Source of the DNA: Cristatella mucedo
Taxonomy: Eukaryota; Bryozoa; Phylactolaemata; Cristatellidae
Reading direction: 5' to 3'
NCBI GenBank assembly: GCA_009760855.2
Contig: WPIO01000146.1
Span: 684,001-748,000, forward strand
Length of the DNA stretch: 64,000 nt
Position 1 is the first letter of the stretch; every line of letters starts with the position of its first letter. Made by a program: the position numbers and the translations under genes. This document shows positions 53,554 through 64,000 of the stretch, piece after piece. The notes beneath the pieces were generated by a model that did not search any database, was not told the origin of the DNA, and was given only the letters and a program-made list of their open reading frames with translations.

Positions 53554-56414
53554 GGTTACAACATTTTCTAGGAGCGATAGCTACGGATGTCGAATCTGAT
53601 GTCTGCCTAATTAGCTAATACAGACACTACCTACTCCTACTTCCAATTCATTTTATTGTTTAACTTGTGTTTCTATTCCCGTGTGCTTTGCTTTCATATG
53701 TGAACATGATAATCAGAGCATGTTACTAACCATGGATCTTTCTGACAGGTGGTTAGGAAATTGTGATAAGCTTAAGCTTGCAAGTTCTTTTACACTGGAA
53801 GCTTATCTCGATTGAGCTTCTTATCTTGGGGCATTTTCTATCCGTTTTGACTGTTTAAACAGTGACTTTTATCTAGTGCATATGTATCATTGCATCACGT
53901 AATCATTTTTCATGTTGGCTTGGAAATCCTCCTGTCAATCAGAATTTTTTTCCATCTGAGATGACTCTAAGTTCGAATGCTTGATGAGTATTTTTAGTTT
54001 TTAAAGATAATCTGCTGTACTTTGACATAAATAAATAAAGATCCAATATACTATCCCTTGAAAACGGTTGATCAATTGAATGAGTGTTCTTCAGTAGCAC
54101 TGCTACCCTCAGTCATAGCCAGACAGAGTGCTTAATAATCTAACATTTGTTTTCAAAATCTTACTTTCTTTGGTGGTCATTTTTAAATTGCAATTATTGC
54201 CTGGCACTATCGCTGAAAAGTGCTCAAGGTCAAATTAATGAGTGAATTCTTTACTTATGTCTAATAATCCTTCAATTTAGTTTTTACATCGCATCTTGTA
54301 GACCGTGTATTTGCCTTCAAATTTATTTACAGCAAATCTATAACCTCTTGGAAGATTTCACTGCATTTTTTTAATGGAACAGTCGTGGTTGGTGTCGCTG
54401 CTGCTTTCAGGACTACACTAGCTGGCGCAAAAACCAATGCTGTAAGAGATTTTTTATGTTTTTAAAATATTAATACCCGCTATTTATAATCAGGACAATC
54501 GTTGTGCTAGTTTAAGGTAATCGCATTTCTAGGACGCAATAATTAGTGGTCCGTGGTATTGTTTCCTAAGGTGCAAGAACTTCGCGAAAAATTCTGGTGC
54601 TGTCATGGAACTAGAAATCTTTTCACTGCCAGATACCTTTGATTTAGTTCTTTTTTCATCGCTTGTTTGCTTTGATTACTAGCCATTTATTCACATTTGT
54701 CCTCGAAAGTCATGGTTTGTTTTTTAATTCAATTGCAGGAGTATCTTGTTGCGACCACAATTCCCTTAATTTTGTTTACTCTGAGCACCTGCTTTTCGTG
54801 AGTTAAAATATTTTTCTCATTAAATGCTTGCAAGCGTCTGTTGGAAGCTAATGCTGATTTTTTACTACGTGTATCATTTTACTACATGTATTACTTTAAA
54901 GTATAAGCCTAATTTCGAGATTAATTTGTAAACCTTTTAAAGCCAAATGAAACTATTTTCAAGTTCAGATGTTTTAATGTAAAAATTCAATAGGGGCTTG
55001 AAAATCGGTTTGAAATTTTACAAAGCAAGAACAATTGAATATGAGCTTATTCAAGAACCTCGCGTGTATAGGCTTTATAGCTCTGCAATAATAATCTTGC
55101 TTGCAAGGCGTAGCTCCGAATTACCCGCTGCAAGATCTGACCTCATGAAACTTTTCGTGAGTGCCTGCCGTGTACTGCAAATTAAAGTCATAATTAACTT
55201 GCTATACAGCCCACTGCATCTTATTTGCATTCAAGTTCTCTATCATTAGTCTTCAAGTGAGACCTGTGTTATAGTGTCTGTTAATTTGTAGCTTGTAATG
55301 TCGGAATTAGCATTTTACGATCATTACTTTTTTTAACCAACTAAGTTGGAACTAAAGCCAAACCTCTCTGTATGCTTCCTCTTGGTGTACCTAATATCTC
55401 AACCCGATTGTAAACTTGTCAACTCGACCGCATTATGCTGTGTCTTATTCCATGACCACTTCAGATGCACTTTAGCTCAACGTTTTTCAAAGTGAACTTC
55501 CAAGAAGGTGCGGCTTGTTCCATAAACGAAAACAATGTAGAATGGAACCTGAGCAAAAATACTCTGCATGTGTGACTCGTTCAATACGTAAAGTGGTCAA
55601 TTCTGGGCGGGGAATTTCCTGTATTACTCGAAGGTTTCAGAGAATAGTGAGCATGAAAGCCTGGCGCTGGTCAGCCCGTGACTAGACGCGGCTACAATAG
55701 TAAGCTGCGACTGCCTCGGTCACCTTCTCATTTCTCTAGTCTTGATTTTCAAGTAGGCTATTTAAAAACTCCTTCATTGTGTCTACTGCCTTTTGGTTGT
55801 CCCGATGTCGGCTGAGATATAGTCAAGCTGGTTGCAGATGCAGTGAAACCCTTCTCCACTGCCAAGCCGAAATCCTTAGTACAATGACGAATGTGTACGC
55901 ACTCTGACGTCAGACCTGCGAATAAAACGCCACTAGGCATCTGCAATTTTAACATGATAATCAGTAGCGTAGTGAGATGTTTCAGCACCCAGAGGCAAAG
56001 CTACGAATGGCGCCCGCTCCGCTCGTCAGAGGCTGCAGCAAAATAGGTTCGCCACGGAAGAAATGCAAATTATACAGGGTAGAAGGCATATCTAATTGAT
56101 ACAGTTTATTTGTTGTCGTAAAAGTTACCAGGTAGCAATCACAGCTTCAACTTAGGAGAATTTTCTAGTTCTTTAACGTAGGTAGCTAGTCAAGTATAGT
56201 TTGAAAGCTGATATCTTCAGATTTTTTTAAATCCTTTAACAAGGATAAATTAGACAGTCATCTTATCACACAGACATTCTCCAAGAAGAAAAAATTTTCT
56301 TCAGCTTGCTAAAGAAGATTTTACAATCTGCGTTGGATAAGTCTATGGTTACAATAATTTGCAAAGGAAAATCTCAAACTAAAAAAGAAGGTCGAGTGGG
56401 GTCTTCCGTGAAGG
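53554..56414. other. Unassigned AT-rich stretch with minor exon-like signals
   Basis: Two small intervals have good splice signals on plus: 54411-54441 (GCTGCTTTCAG before, GTAAGA after) and 54739-54797 (TTCAATTGCAG before, GTGAGT after). In phase 0 the second reads YLVATTIPLILFTLSTCF, a hydrophobic run. A minus-strand frame of 76 codons lies at 55758-55988. None of these shows a recognised domain. No LINE or SINE of the main families is seen in this stretch, which is unusual for the window. Confidence 0.3.
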
Positions 56415-56575
56415 TGCTCTAGCTAAGGTCGTTTCCTGTAATGGCCTCGGTCCTGATGTCATGGGTTCGAATAGTTCAGTGGGCAATCGCTTATTGCTGC
56501 TGCAGGCGGTTGAGATAGCCGTAAAGACTCCCCTAACGCTATGCAACAGATGCTGTTGTGTCAGCGAGTATCATT
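56415..56575 (+). repeat. SINE-2 copy c
   Basis: GGCCTCGGTCCTGATGTCAT and GGGTTCGAATAG (B-box region), TTATTGCTGCTGCAGGCGG and GATAGCCGTAAAGACTCCCC match copy a in order. The upstream part GTGCTCTAGCTAAGG may hold the A box. Confidence 0.7.
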
Positions 56576-57316
56576 TATATTTATATTTTCGGTGCTTAGT
56601 CATGACCTGTGTTGAAAAACAAGTACGGTAGCCATTTTGTCGTGCAGCCCCATTCCATAAACGTTTGAACATAGAAGGCTCCAAGATTTAGACATGGCTG
56701 GAAAAATATGGTCTAGTCGAGCATCTTCTACAGCTCTTCAACCTCAAAACAAAATCTATTTTGGCATTGACAACCTTGAACCGTAAAACTTGCCTTAATT
56801 CCTTTTTGAAGATAATCAATTCGGTTCTGCTGATATTTTCAATCTCGACATCCACCGTAAGACGAACATATTGAGAGAGTTCTCCATGCATCTTAGACCT
56901 TCAGCTGACCCTTTGTTCAACTACGAAACATCGTAATTTACATCTCATTTTTGGCATATCGTAGTCATTATTAGAACAGGTACTTTGGCAGTCTTCGCAA
57001 CTCAACGTCGAGAGAGTTGTGATCAGAAATGGCGTCTTTGAAGTTCATGTTTACATCTTGCAATCCATTTTGAACGCGATTAGTCTACCTTAAGATGTTG
57101 TAACAAAATGGTGCAAGAACCGAAATGTTAAAGTTTAAGATACGATTTTGGAGTCTAACAGCTATGCTTCTTGTTGCAAGTTTTCGGCATTTATCCTGAA
57201 GACAGCTACTTCAAAAGGCCTATAGCACTGTTCATCCATAGCAGATAGCTTTCACTGCCTCCAATCTTGCACTTCACCTTGCTGCAGAGTAAGGCTTCAC
57301 AGAGATTCTCAAGATA
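56576..57316. other. Unassigned stretch
   Basis: A 67-codon minus frame (56688-56891) has no recognised domain. Nothing else is supported. Confidence 0.35.
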
Positions 57317-57431
57317 TTTATATATATATATATATACATATATATACCTTATATATATATATATACCTTATATATATATATACCTTATATATATATATAT
57401 ATATACATATATACCTTATATATATATATAT

Positions 57432-57495
<64 letters not shown>
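57317..57495. repeat. TA microsatellite with periodic ACCTT interruptions
   Basis: Long TA runs are interrupted repeatedly by ACCTT or ACATA (for example TATATACCTTATATATAT). The ORFs over it are artefacts. It should form cruciform or slipped structures easily and may be misassembled. Confidence 0.95.
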
Positions 57496-57498
<3 letters not shown>

Positions 57499-57624
57499 CA
57501 AAGGTGGAGCCTTTTTCTTGAATCCTCACGGCATCCAAGCTTGATATCGCGATAATAACACGATCTAGTTGTGAGTGGTATCAAGTTGAAAATAACGGGA
57601 ATAACGTTAAACATTGAATATTAA

Positions 57625-58385
57625 AAAATTAAATGATTAAGCATGACATGCACAGGGCCAGCATGCAAGTGTGGTTAGTGGTGGCATGCAAAAATGTGAG
57701 CATTCAAAAGTAAATATATGACGAATCGCAGGGACCAGCTATATACTGTCACCAATAGGTGCTGTTCTAATTTCTCCTTAAATGTATCTAAGTCAGGGGA
57801 CGTCGCGATGGAAGTTGGGTGTGAGTTCCAGGCTTTGGGAGCATGCAAACTGAAGGCACGGACACCTCAAAAGATTTGAGGTATGTATTAGTATAGGTAA
57901 ACAGTTAGACACCGAAAAGCCGGCCGTACAAAGCTTCACCCTGTGAAGCAGTAGATCTGGTAGGTATGCTGGAGCAAAAGAACGAAGGGACTTAAAAGTA
58001 AGCCAAAAAACGCTGAATTTTATTTCGTTACTTTACTGGTAGTTAGTGCAGGTCGGCGGTAAGTGGTTTGATGTGTCAAAAACGAGGCTCACGACGGACA
58101 ATCCTAGCCGAAGAGGTTCGAACCAACTGGAAGTGATGATTAAAATTGACATCACATCGGCAAACGGTAGAGTATAAACCTTGAAATTGACTTAACCAAG
58201 CTCTGGCACTGAGGTGCCCCATATTTCTGGGTTTTGTAGGGTCATATCAACATCCTGGAGTCTCCCACTGAAACAGGACCTCAACCAATGCAGAGCCGTG
58301 CCACTCATGCACACACGAGATGAGATGAGCATGCACTGAATAATGCAAAAGTCTACCCTAATGTAGAAGGGGCACAAGCGAACGT
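57625..58385 (-). mobile_element. LINE-B copy B22
   Basis: The minus-strand 3' UTR starts without a clear hairpin at 57625 (GCATGACATGCACAGGGCCA). The end of the coding region follows, then a jump near 58130 to the RT region with TALHWLRSCFSGRLQDVD (58192-58377). It is internally deleted. Its 5' side abuts the 5'-truncated end of LINE-A copy A2 at about 58390. Confidence 0.82.
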
Positions 58386-58717
58386 CTTTATTGGGTTTAG
58401 GGAGATGCTATGTCGCCATTAGTCTATGCCTACCGGCGGGCCTTCTCCGGCTGGTCAGTGAAAACCTACCTGCATCCTGCGTTCGCCCCATCAACAGCTC
58501 GGCTATCAAACCTACGACTTGTAAGTTTAAAGCGCTAAATAGTACTTGTTGCGGTAGTAGCCCATCCGCTGTAGTCCAGCATGCTGTGAATCGTCGTCCC
58601 ACGGCCGTTACCAAAGTCTAATTCAAATTCGAAGAGGCAGCCTAAGCCAGGCCGGACGCAAACGGTAGAGAATAGGAGCCACTTCATCGCCGTCGCCCAG
58701 TTGTTGGACAGCCTCTT

Positions 58718-59390
58718 AAATTCCACCTACTAAATGTCGGCTCGCTAAAAACCAAGATGTTACTTATCCGCGATCAGGTGGTCCAGGAGAAGCTAGATGC
58801 ATTTCTGCTTACCAAAACCTGGATGACGCCTTGTTCCAGTAGCTGTATTGCCAAGACCACCCCACCCGGGTTCTCATTCTATCAGTCCATGCGTTCTGAC
58901 AAGGTTGGTGGCGGGGTTGCAATTGTTGTTTGCGAATCGTTTGGCTATAAAATGTGCAGTTTCTCGCATGGGTCATCGTTTGAATCGGTTGCTATCAGGT
59001 CTTCATCAAAGACAATGCCTCTCATCGTTGTGATATGCCGGCCTCCTTCTGGCTTTCTAAACTTGTTTATAGAGGAGTTTTCAGAGTTCCTTGCTAAAAT
59101 ATTTGTGTGTGACAGGCCGCTACTGATTGTAGGAGACTTCAATATTCACGTTGACAACCCTAGCAACAGCCAGGTCCGCTCATTTCTTGACTGTCTGGAG
59201 AATCTTGGTTTGGCCCAAGACGGTAATCATAGCACCCACGTCGGTGGCCGCATTCTAGATCTCGTGATCACTAAGGATGTCCTCCCACTGACTTTGTGGT
59301 GTGCCCACTGACCCTCTCGGATCATTGTTCGGTCTCGTTTACTGTTCCTGCTCCCTCGTACGTGCAGGGTAATGTCGAATTTGCCAAACG
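58718..59390 (+). pseudogene. LINE-A endonuclease (copy A2)
   Basis: It starts HLLNVGSLKTKMLLIRDQVV (the N-S-L block with the first catalytic asparagine), then DAFLLTKTWMT (TET-W block with the catalytic glutamate altered), RSDKVGGGVAIVV, VVICRPPSGFLNLF, LLIVGDFNIHVDNP (GDFN intact), GGRILDLVITKDV and, after a frameshift near 59305, LSDHCSVSF with the S-D-H triad. These are the APE-type endonuclease blocks in order. The expected TETW reads TKTW, a loss of the glutamate, and the frameshift splits the last block, so the domain is dead. Confidence 0.9.
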
Positions 59391-60105
59391 ACGTAACTTA
59401 CAAAGCATTGACTTAGACAAGTTTTTGAAATCTCTTTATGATGCAGGCCATCTTGATCTGCATTCAGACTCGACCGGCAGCCTCGATACCCTCACTGATG
59501 CGATGAACATGACACTCAGGAGTGCTCTTGACAAGCCTGCTCCCGTTCGCTCTATCCTTGTTCGAAGTCGTCGAGATTGCTTTCACTTTACAAAAAACTC
59601 CTTAAGATGCGTCGTGTTAAGCACAGGCTAGAACGTCGTTTAAAAAAATCGGGGTCTCAGGCTGACCTAGTCAATTTTGAAGACTTCCTTCGAGTTTACA
59701 TCCGAAAGCTTAAAAAATCCAGGGCTTCTTTTTTAGTTAGAAAACCGAATTCCTGCCAGTCGGACACTAAACAGATTTATAAGACAGTAAACCATTTACT
59801 GGCAAATGCTGTCAGGTCCGACTCCCCAGATATTAAGGGCTCAGTCGAAAAGTTTTCAGCCTTCTTTACTGAAAAAACTGTGCACATTCGTGCCTCCATT
59901 AAGCCCCCTCCGACCGAAGCAATCGCCGTTCCTCAACCTGTGAGGTATCTTAAAAGGTTCTCTGATGGATCTGCCTGTGATGTGGCTGCCTTAATAAGGT
60001 CTAGCAAAAAGAGCTCGTCTCCTGAAGATCCTATACCTTCATCTCTGTGGTCTTCACTTGCAAACCAACTTAGCCCTGCCATAACCAAGATTTTTAAAAT
60101 TAATT

Positions 60106-61364
60106 TTGGGAAAAGGGGTCGTCCCCAAGTCCTTCAAATCGGCAATCATTAGACCTATTCTTAAAAAGCCTGGATTATACACAGAGGTCCTAGCAAACTA
60201 TCGTCCGGTTTCCCTTCTTCCGTTCATATCAAAGATTCTTGAAAAAATTGTTGCTAAGCAGCTACTTGAACATATGGAAAGTAATGGAATGTCAAAAACA
60301 TTTCAATCAGGTTTCAAGAGGCAGCACTCTACTGAAACTGATCTCCTCTGGGTTAACAATTACATTCTACGTGGCAACGACGACGGGAATGTCACTGCCT
60401 TAGCTCTGCTAGATCTATCTGCTGCCTTCAACACCATTGATCACGAATTTCTGCTTGAACGATTGAGAACAACGATCGGTCTGGCAGACGAAGCACTGGC
60501 GTGGTTTAAATCCTACTTGTCTGATCGTGTTCAATCCTTGTCGTGTGGGGGTCAGGTCTAAGACATAAGAAGGGTCACCTGTGGAGTCCCTCAAGGGTCT
60601 GTACTTGGTCCTTGCTGTTCCCCATTTATAGGCAATCTCTGGGAAACGTGATTAAGGCCCATGGAATAAGATATCACTTCTATGCTGTTGATACTCAGTT
60701 GTATTTGTCATTTAAACCGTCGGAATCTGCTGCAGCAAATGAGAAACAGAATGCTTGCCTTGCCGATATTCGATCCTGGATGTCGGAAAACTTCCTGAAA
60801 TTAAATGATGATAAAACCGAACTGCTTCTCATAGGACACCCTAAGTGTGTGGCTGCATTAAAAGGCTTCGCTATTCTAATAGGTGATGCTATTGTGCGAC
60901 CTTCACCACGTGCTCGTAATCTAGGTATCGTGTTTGAAGGCTGCCTCAATTTCAAAAGCTTCATTCAGAAGACTGCCTCTACAGCTAGTCATCACATCCG
61001 ATCACTATCCAAGATTAGAAGCTGTCTTCCACAGTGGCTTGTAGAAAATTTAACTAGCTCTTTAGTTCTGTCTCGGCTTGATTATTGTAATTCCCTTTTG
61101 GCTGGGCTACCAAAGAAAGCTATTATGCCACTAAAGCGGACTATGAATATGGCTGCAAGGCTGGTCTTCAAGCTGCAGTGGTTCGAGCACGTGTCTCCTT
61201 TGCTGAAAGAGCTAGAAGGGTTGCCAGTGGAGCAAAGGATACAGAGCAAAGTTCTTAAGCTGACCCACAAGGCCCACAACGGCTTGGCTCCTTCATACCT
61301 AGCTGAACTGCTGCATCAGTTTCAGCCTGTTCGCGCCCTCAGGTCCTGTGTGGACAATAAATAG
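60106..61364 (+). pseudogene. LINE-A reverse transcriptase (copy A2)
   Basis: Block order is SFKSAIIRPILKKPG and ANYRPVSLLPFISKILEKIV (RT 0-1), SKTFQSGFKRQHSTETDLLW (2), ALLDLSAAFNTIDHEFLLER (motif A), a TAA stop, VTCGVPQGSVLGP (motif B), a one-base loss, YHFYAVDTQLYLSF (motif C), [20 protein letters not shown] (D/E) and a C-terminal region [20 protein letters not shown]. Motif C reads YAVD, so the first catalytic aspartate is valine; copy A3 still has YADD. With the stop and frame changes it is inactive. The 273-codon frame 60543-61364 is the longest in the window. Confidence 0.93.
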
Positions 61365-61899
61365 CTGTCCCATTCCTCAGCTTAAAGACCGTTGGCGGCA
61401 GAAGCTTTAGATCTGCAGGTCCTAGATGGAGGAACTCGCTTTTACAATTCATAAGCAATGATATCTACTCTCCAACTGCCGACTATGGCACATCTTTTTT
61501 AGCGGTCCTGAACTGCTACTTCTATGCTACTCACTACCTCAACTGCTGTCCTAACTCTGCAATGCTTCCCACTTTCTCTTTGTTGCGTGAGATGAAGTCC
61601 GTTGGCTACCGAATGCGTACCGAAAGCCGCTTAGGCTGTGAGTGGGCCATTCAAAACTCTCCTGCGTAACACCGACATGGTCTTTATGACTTTGTGGAGT
61701 TACTGACGAAGATACATTACAGAGCTTAGCTGAACGGGATGAGTCTTCTATTTCGTTTTCAGTGTCATTTAAAGAAGTGGCTAAAAGAAAGCTCAGTTGT
61801 GTTTGGCACTAAATACCTTAATTGTTACAAAAACTGAATAAATAGCTCAAAGGCTATCCCTCGGCCAGCTGAATTTGTCGCTACAGCAGCACTCTGTGG

Positions 61900-62990
61900 A
61901 TTATAATAATAATAATGCACTCGAGAAAGCACCCTCAGAGAACTTAATCTCTTTCTAGGCGCTTTGCGTTTGCTGCAAAGGGAGATCCAATGAAATGGTA
62001 AGCAAAATCATGCTTAGAAAACAAACAAAATGAATAACATGCTAAAGGATGAAATGCACATTGTTAGGATGCAAATGTGGCTAGTGGCAGCATGCACAGT
62101 GTCAGCACACATAAGCCCGTGAAGGACGTATCACAGGGCCCCACTTAATGCTGTCCTAATTAGATGTGTTTCTAAGTTCCTTTTAAATGTGGTCAGGTCA
62201 GAGGATGTTCTGACGCAGGTCTGCAGAGAGAGTTCCAGGCTTTGGGAGCATACGAACTAAATGCACGGTCTCCAAAAGATTTAAGGTTTGTACGAGGTAT
62301 TTCTAGACTGTTGGATTTAGAAAAGCGGGTGGTACGATGCTTGCCCTGATGCTGGAGTATGTCGGAGATATAGGCTGGAGCCATAGAATGAAGGGACCTA
62401 AAAGTGAGCGAAAAAACCTTGAAGTCAATCCGTTGCTTCACTGGTAGCCACTGCAGGTCGGCGAGAAGTGGAGTAATGTGGCAACTGCTAAGCTCGCGAC
62501 AGACAAGCGTAGCTGCAGAGTTTTGCACGAGCTGCAATCGCCTGATCGCACATGCTGTGAGGCCAGTAAGCAGTGAGTTTCAGAAGTCGAGACGAGATGT
62601 CACGAATTCATGGACCAACTTAGACGTGGTATCCTTATCTAAACAAGCCCGATTTTTAGCAATATTATGAAGATAAAAATAGGCAGATTTGACCGTGGAG
62701 CTGATATGGTCGTCTAACGAGAGGTCGCTTGGGAATATGACACCTAGATTTCGAGCTGATTTGACAGGAGATATGCTGGCAGAGCCAATTTTGAGCGTCA
62801 GCCTTTCCAATTTCTGAATCACACTGGGTTTGCCCATAACTAGTAAGTTAATTTTGTCATCGTTTAGTTTCAGAAAATTTGCTGCCATCTATGTGTGGAT
62901 GTCAATAATGCATGCAGCCAGTGAGTTTAGAGAATTTGAGGTGCTCGAAGGCAGGGAGGGATCAAAGAAAAGGTACTGTGCCACAAAAGG
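61900..62990 (-). mobile_element. LINE-B copy B23
   Basis: The minus 3' end is at 61902 (ATAATAATAATGCACTCG) with hairpin and 3' UTR. Coding blocks follow in two frames. 62193-62537 holds LADLQWLPVKQRIDF to SDILQHQ, with KSFGDRAFSSYAPKAWNSL near its end. 62580-62888 begins [20 protein letters not shown] and includes LTLKIGSASISPVKSARNLG. One frame break separates them. It is truncated just upstream of the MAANF block. It is a good consensus source for the LINE-B C-terminal region. Confidence 0.93.
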
Positions 62991-63074
62991 AATATAATTT
63001 ACGAGTGTTTTGCAGAGCTGCTTTTATATTCTCCTAAATACTTGATATCACTTGGCATTGCTGGCTGTCCTATG

Positions 63075-64000
63075 CAAGGCCGAGAAAAACACGCTGAAGC
63101 TTCCGCAGGCAGGGAAGAATGTATACTGAGTAGGAGACGGAATGCTTTTACGTTGCTTGGACCTGCCCCAAACACTCAGAACTCACAAGAAGCTGGCCAC
63201 TAAAGGGCATCTGGTGTTATTAGGTGTAGAGATATTCTCCGTCGGCTCTTTATTAGAGTGATGCTCTGTTCTCTTCATGGAGATTACAGCAGTGAAGGTA
63301 ATGTCGGAATTCGAAAACTCTATGCCATAGCCGACCCCGGTTTCTGTTGTTTCCGTCTCAAATAAGAGTGTATAAAAAGGCCAGTAATTCTTTATTTACT
63401 TTTTTGCTAAGCACTCCTTTCGAAAAGCCTGTAGTCAGGCATATTCTCAAGAAAGAAGAAGTACGCCAAGAAAGCTTGAGCGAATTCCAGCTAGTCTCCC
63501 TTCTACCTGTTCAAATCGATTTTTACCTGCTGTAAGCACCTGAGTGCTGGCCTACCGGCCTGTGCACTCAGGTGTTTACAGATGGTGAAAATCTCTGCTG
63601 TTAGGCTTGTTTGCTCTGAGCATCGCAGTTGCCACACAAATGTAAAGCGCCTAGGAAGAGATTGAGTTTTCTCAGGGCGCTTTATTAAAGGCATTATTAT
63701 TAGTATTGTTATTGCATATATTCAAGCTGACTTTGGCTGGGTCCCAGTAAAGCTTCATATACTTTATAATTTTGTCAATCAGTATCAGGTTCCGTCTGCA
63801 TTTGGCTCCAAGCCCCTCCATGCTGTGAATCGTACCACTTCCTTTTTCGGAATATTAACCGTTTACCTTAACCTTGTACAAACATAAAATCCTTCAGGGA
63901 TCCTGCTTTTTGTTTGAATGCTCCGAAAGATCGGAGCTAACTTCCAATTTGCGTCACAAGATCCCTGACTTGACAACTTAAAAATAACTGAAAATTCAAT
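63075..64000 (+). mobile_element. Composite LINE-B derivative, copy 2 (runs off the window)
   Basis: It has the same leader (CGCAGGCAGGGAAGAATG), RT-start block (LSEFQLVSLLPVQ), jump to RLDF-like and SLLTGLPAC-like sequence, internal LINE-B hairpin and tail at 63635-63715, and resumed 3' coding sequence as the copy at 11215-12405. The internal junctions coincide base for base where they can be judged (GTTGCCACAC joined to AAATGTAAAG). It continues beyond 64000. Confidence 0.78.

Larger units (their letters stand above)
58390..61725 (+). mobile_element. LINE-A copy A2, nearly complete pol
   Basis: From about 58390 a short leader precedes the endonuclease (58718-59390), a linker (59400-60100), reverse transcriptase (60106-61364) and the full 3' UTR ending GAAGATACATTACAG near 61722. 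It is collinear with copies A1 and A3. At least four frameshifts and one stop (TAA at about 60559) split the coding region. The 5' end is truncated compared with A1. This is the best reference copy for the family in the window. Confidence 0.93.

Noticed and set aside
54739-54797. A transmembrane exon of another receptor
   Set aside because: Splice signals are good and one frame is hydrophobic, but no neighbouring Ig exon or phase partner is visible, and a 59-nt hydrophobic frame in AT-rich DNA is easily found by chance.
57267-57614. Tyrosine/isoleucine-rich proteins on both strands
   Set aside because: They are translations of the TA microsatellite and have no coding meaning.

Overview
The window looks like nuclear DNA from an animal, probably an invertebrate. 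It is AT-rich, has no operons and no dense coding, is packed with decayed non-LTR retrotransposons, and carries a few short exons with GT/AG borders that encode immunoglobulin-like (Ig) domains, a transmembrane segment and tyrosine-motif cytoplasmic tails. I cannot name the species from sequence alone. No bacterial genes, rRNA, functional tRNA or CRISPR array were seen.

Two LINE families make up most of the window. 'LINE-A' (my label) is a jockey/CR1-like element with an apurinic endonuclease and a reverse transcriptase. Its 3' UTR holds a GTAAC...GTTAC hairpin and ends in GATACATTACAT. The longest copies are 326-5110 (minus) and 58390-61725 (plus). 'LINE-B' is an L2-like element with about two dozen copies. 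Its 3' end is a hairpin (AAAGCGCC...GGCGCTTT) followed by ATT repeats. Both families are 5'-truncated, frameshifted and nested. Two tRNA-like SINE families (SINE-1 and SINE-2), two solo LTRs with target-site duplications, and an internally deleted Ty3/gypsy element sit among them or inside them.

Host coding sequence is sparse and all convincing pieces are on the plus strand. An exon near 13.0-13.2 kb encodes a tail with a consensus ITAM (YASL, seven residues, YDSL). Exons at 38,680-38,979 and 44,181-44,570 encode two consecutive Ig domains with symmetric phase-1 borders, the second running into a transmembrane helix. A 25-nt exon at 44,703-44,727 supplies the basic stop-transfer residues. A phase-compatible terminal exon at about 53,418-53,553 supplies a tyrosine-rich tail. 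Together these suggest at least one Ig-superfamily membrane receptor gene, and probably a second (the ITAM tail), spread over tens of kilobases by transposon insertion into introns. Invertebrate allorecognition and immune Ig-receptor families have this kind of architecture; that link is inference.

Layout: 0-13 kb LINEs with solo LTR-1; 13 kb ITAM exon; 14-21 kb LINEs and SINE-1; 21-24 kb mostly unassigned; 24.6-26.8 kb Ty3/gypsy; 27-37.5 kb LINE-B copies, SINE-2, solo LTR-2; 38-53.6 kb Ig receptor gene with repeat-filled introns; 53.6-57.3 kb mostly unassigned; 57.3-64 kb TA microsatellite and LINEs. The final kilobase repeats the unusual composite LINE-B derivative also found at 11.2-12.4 kb.
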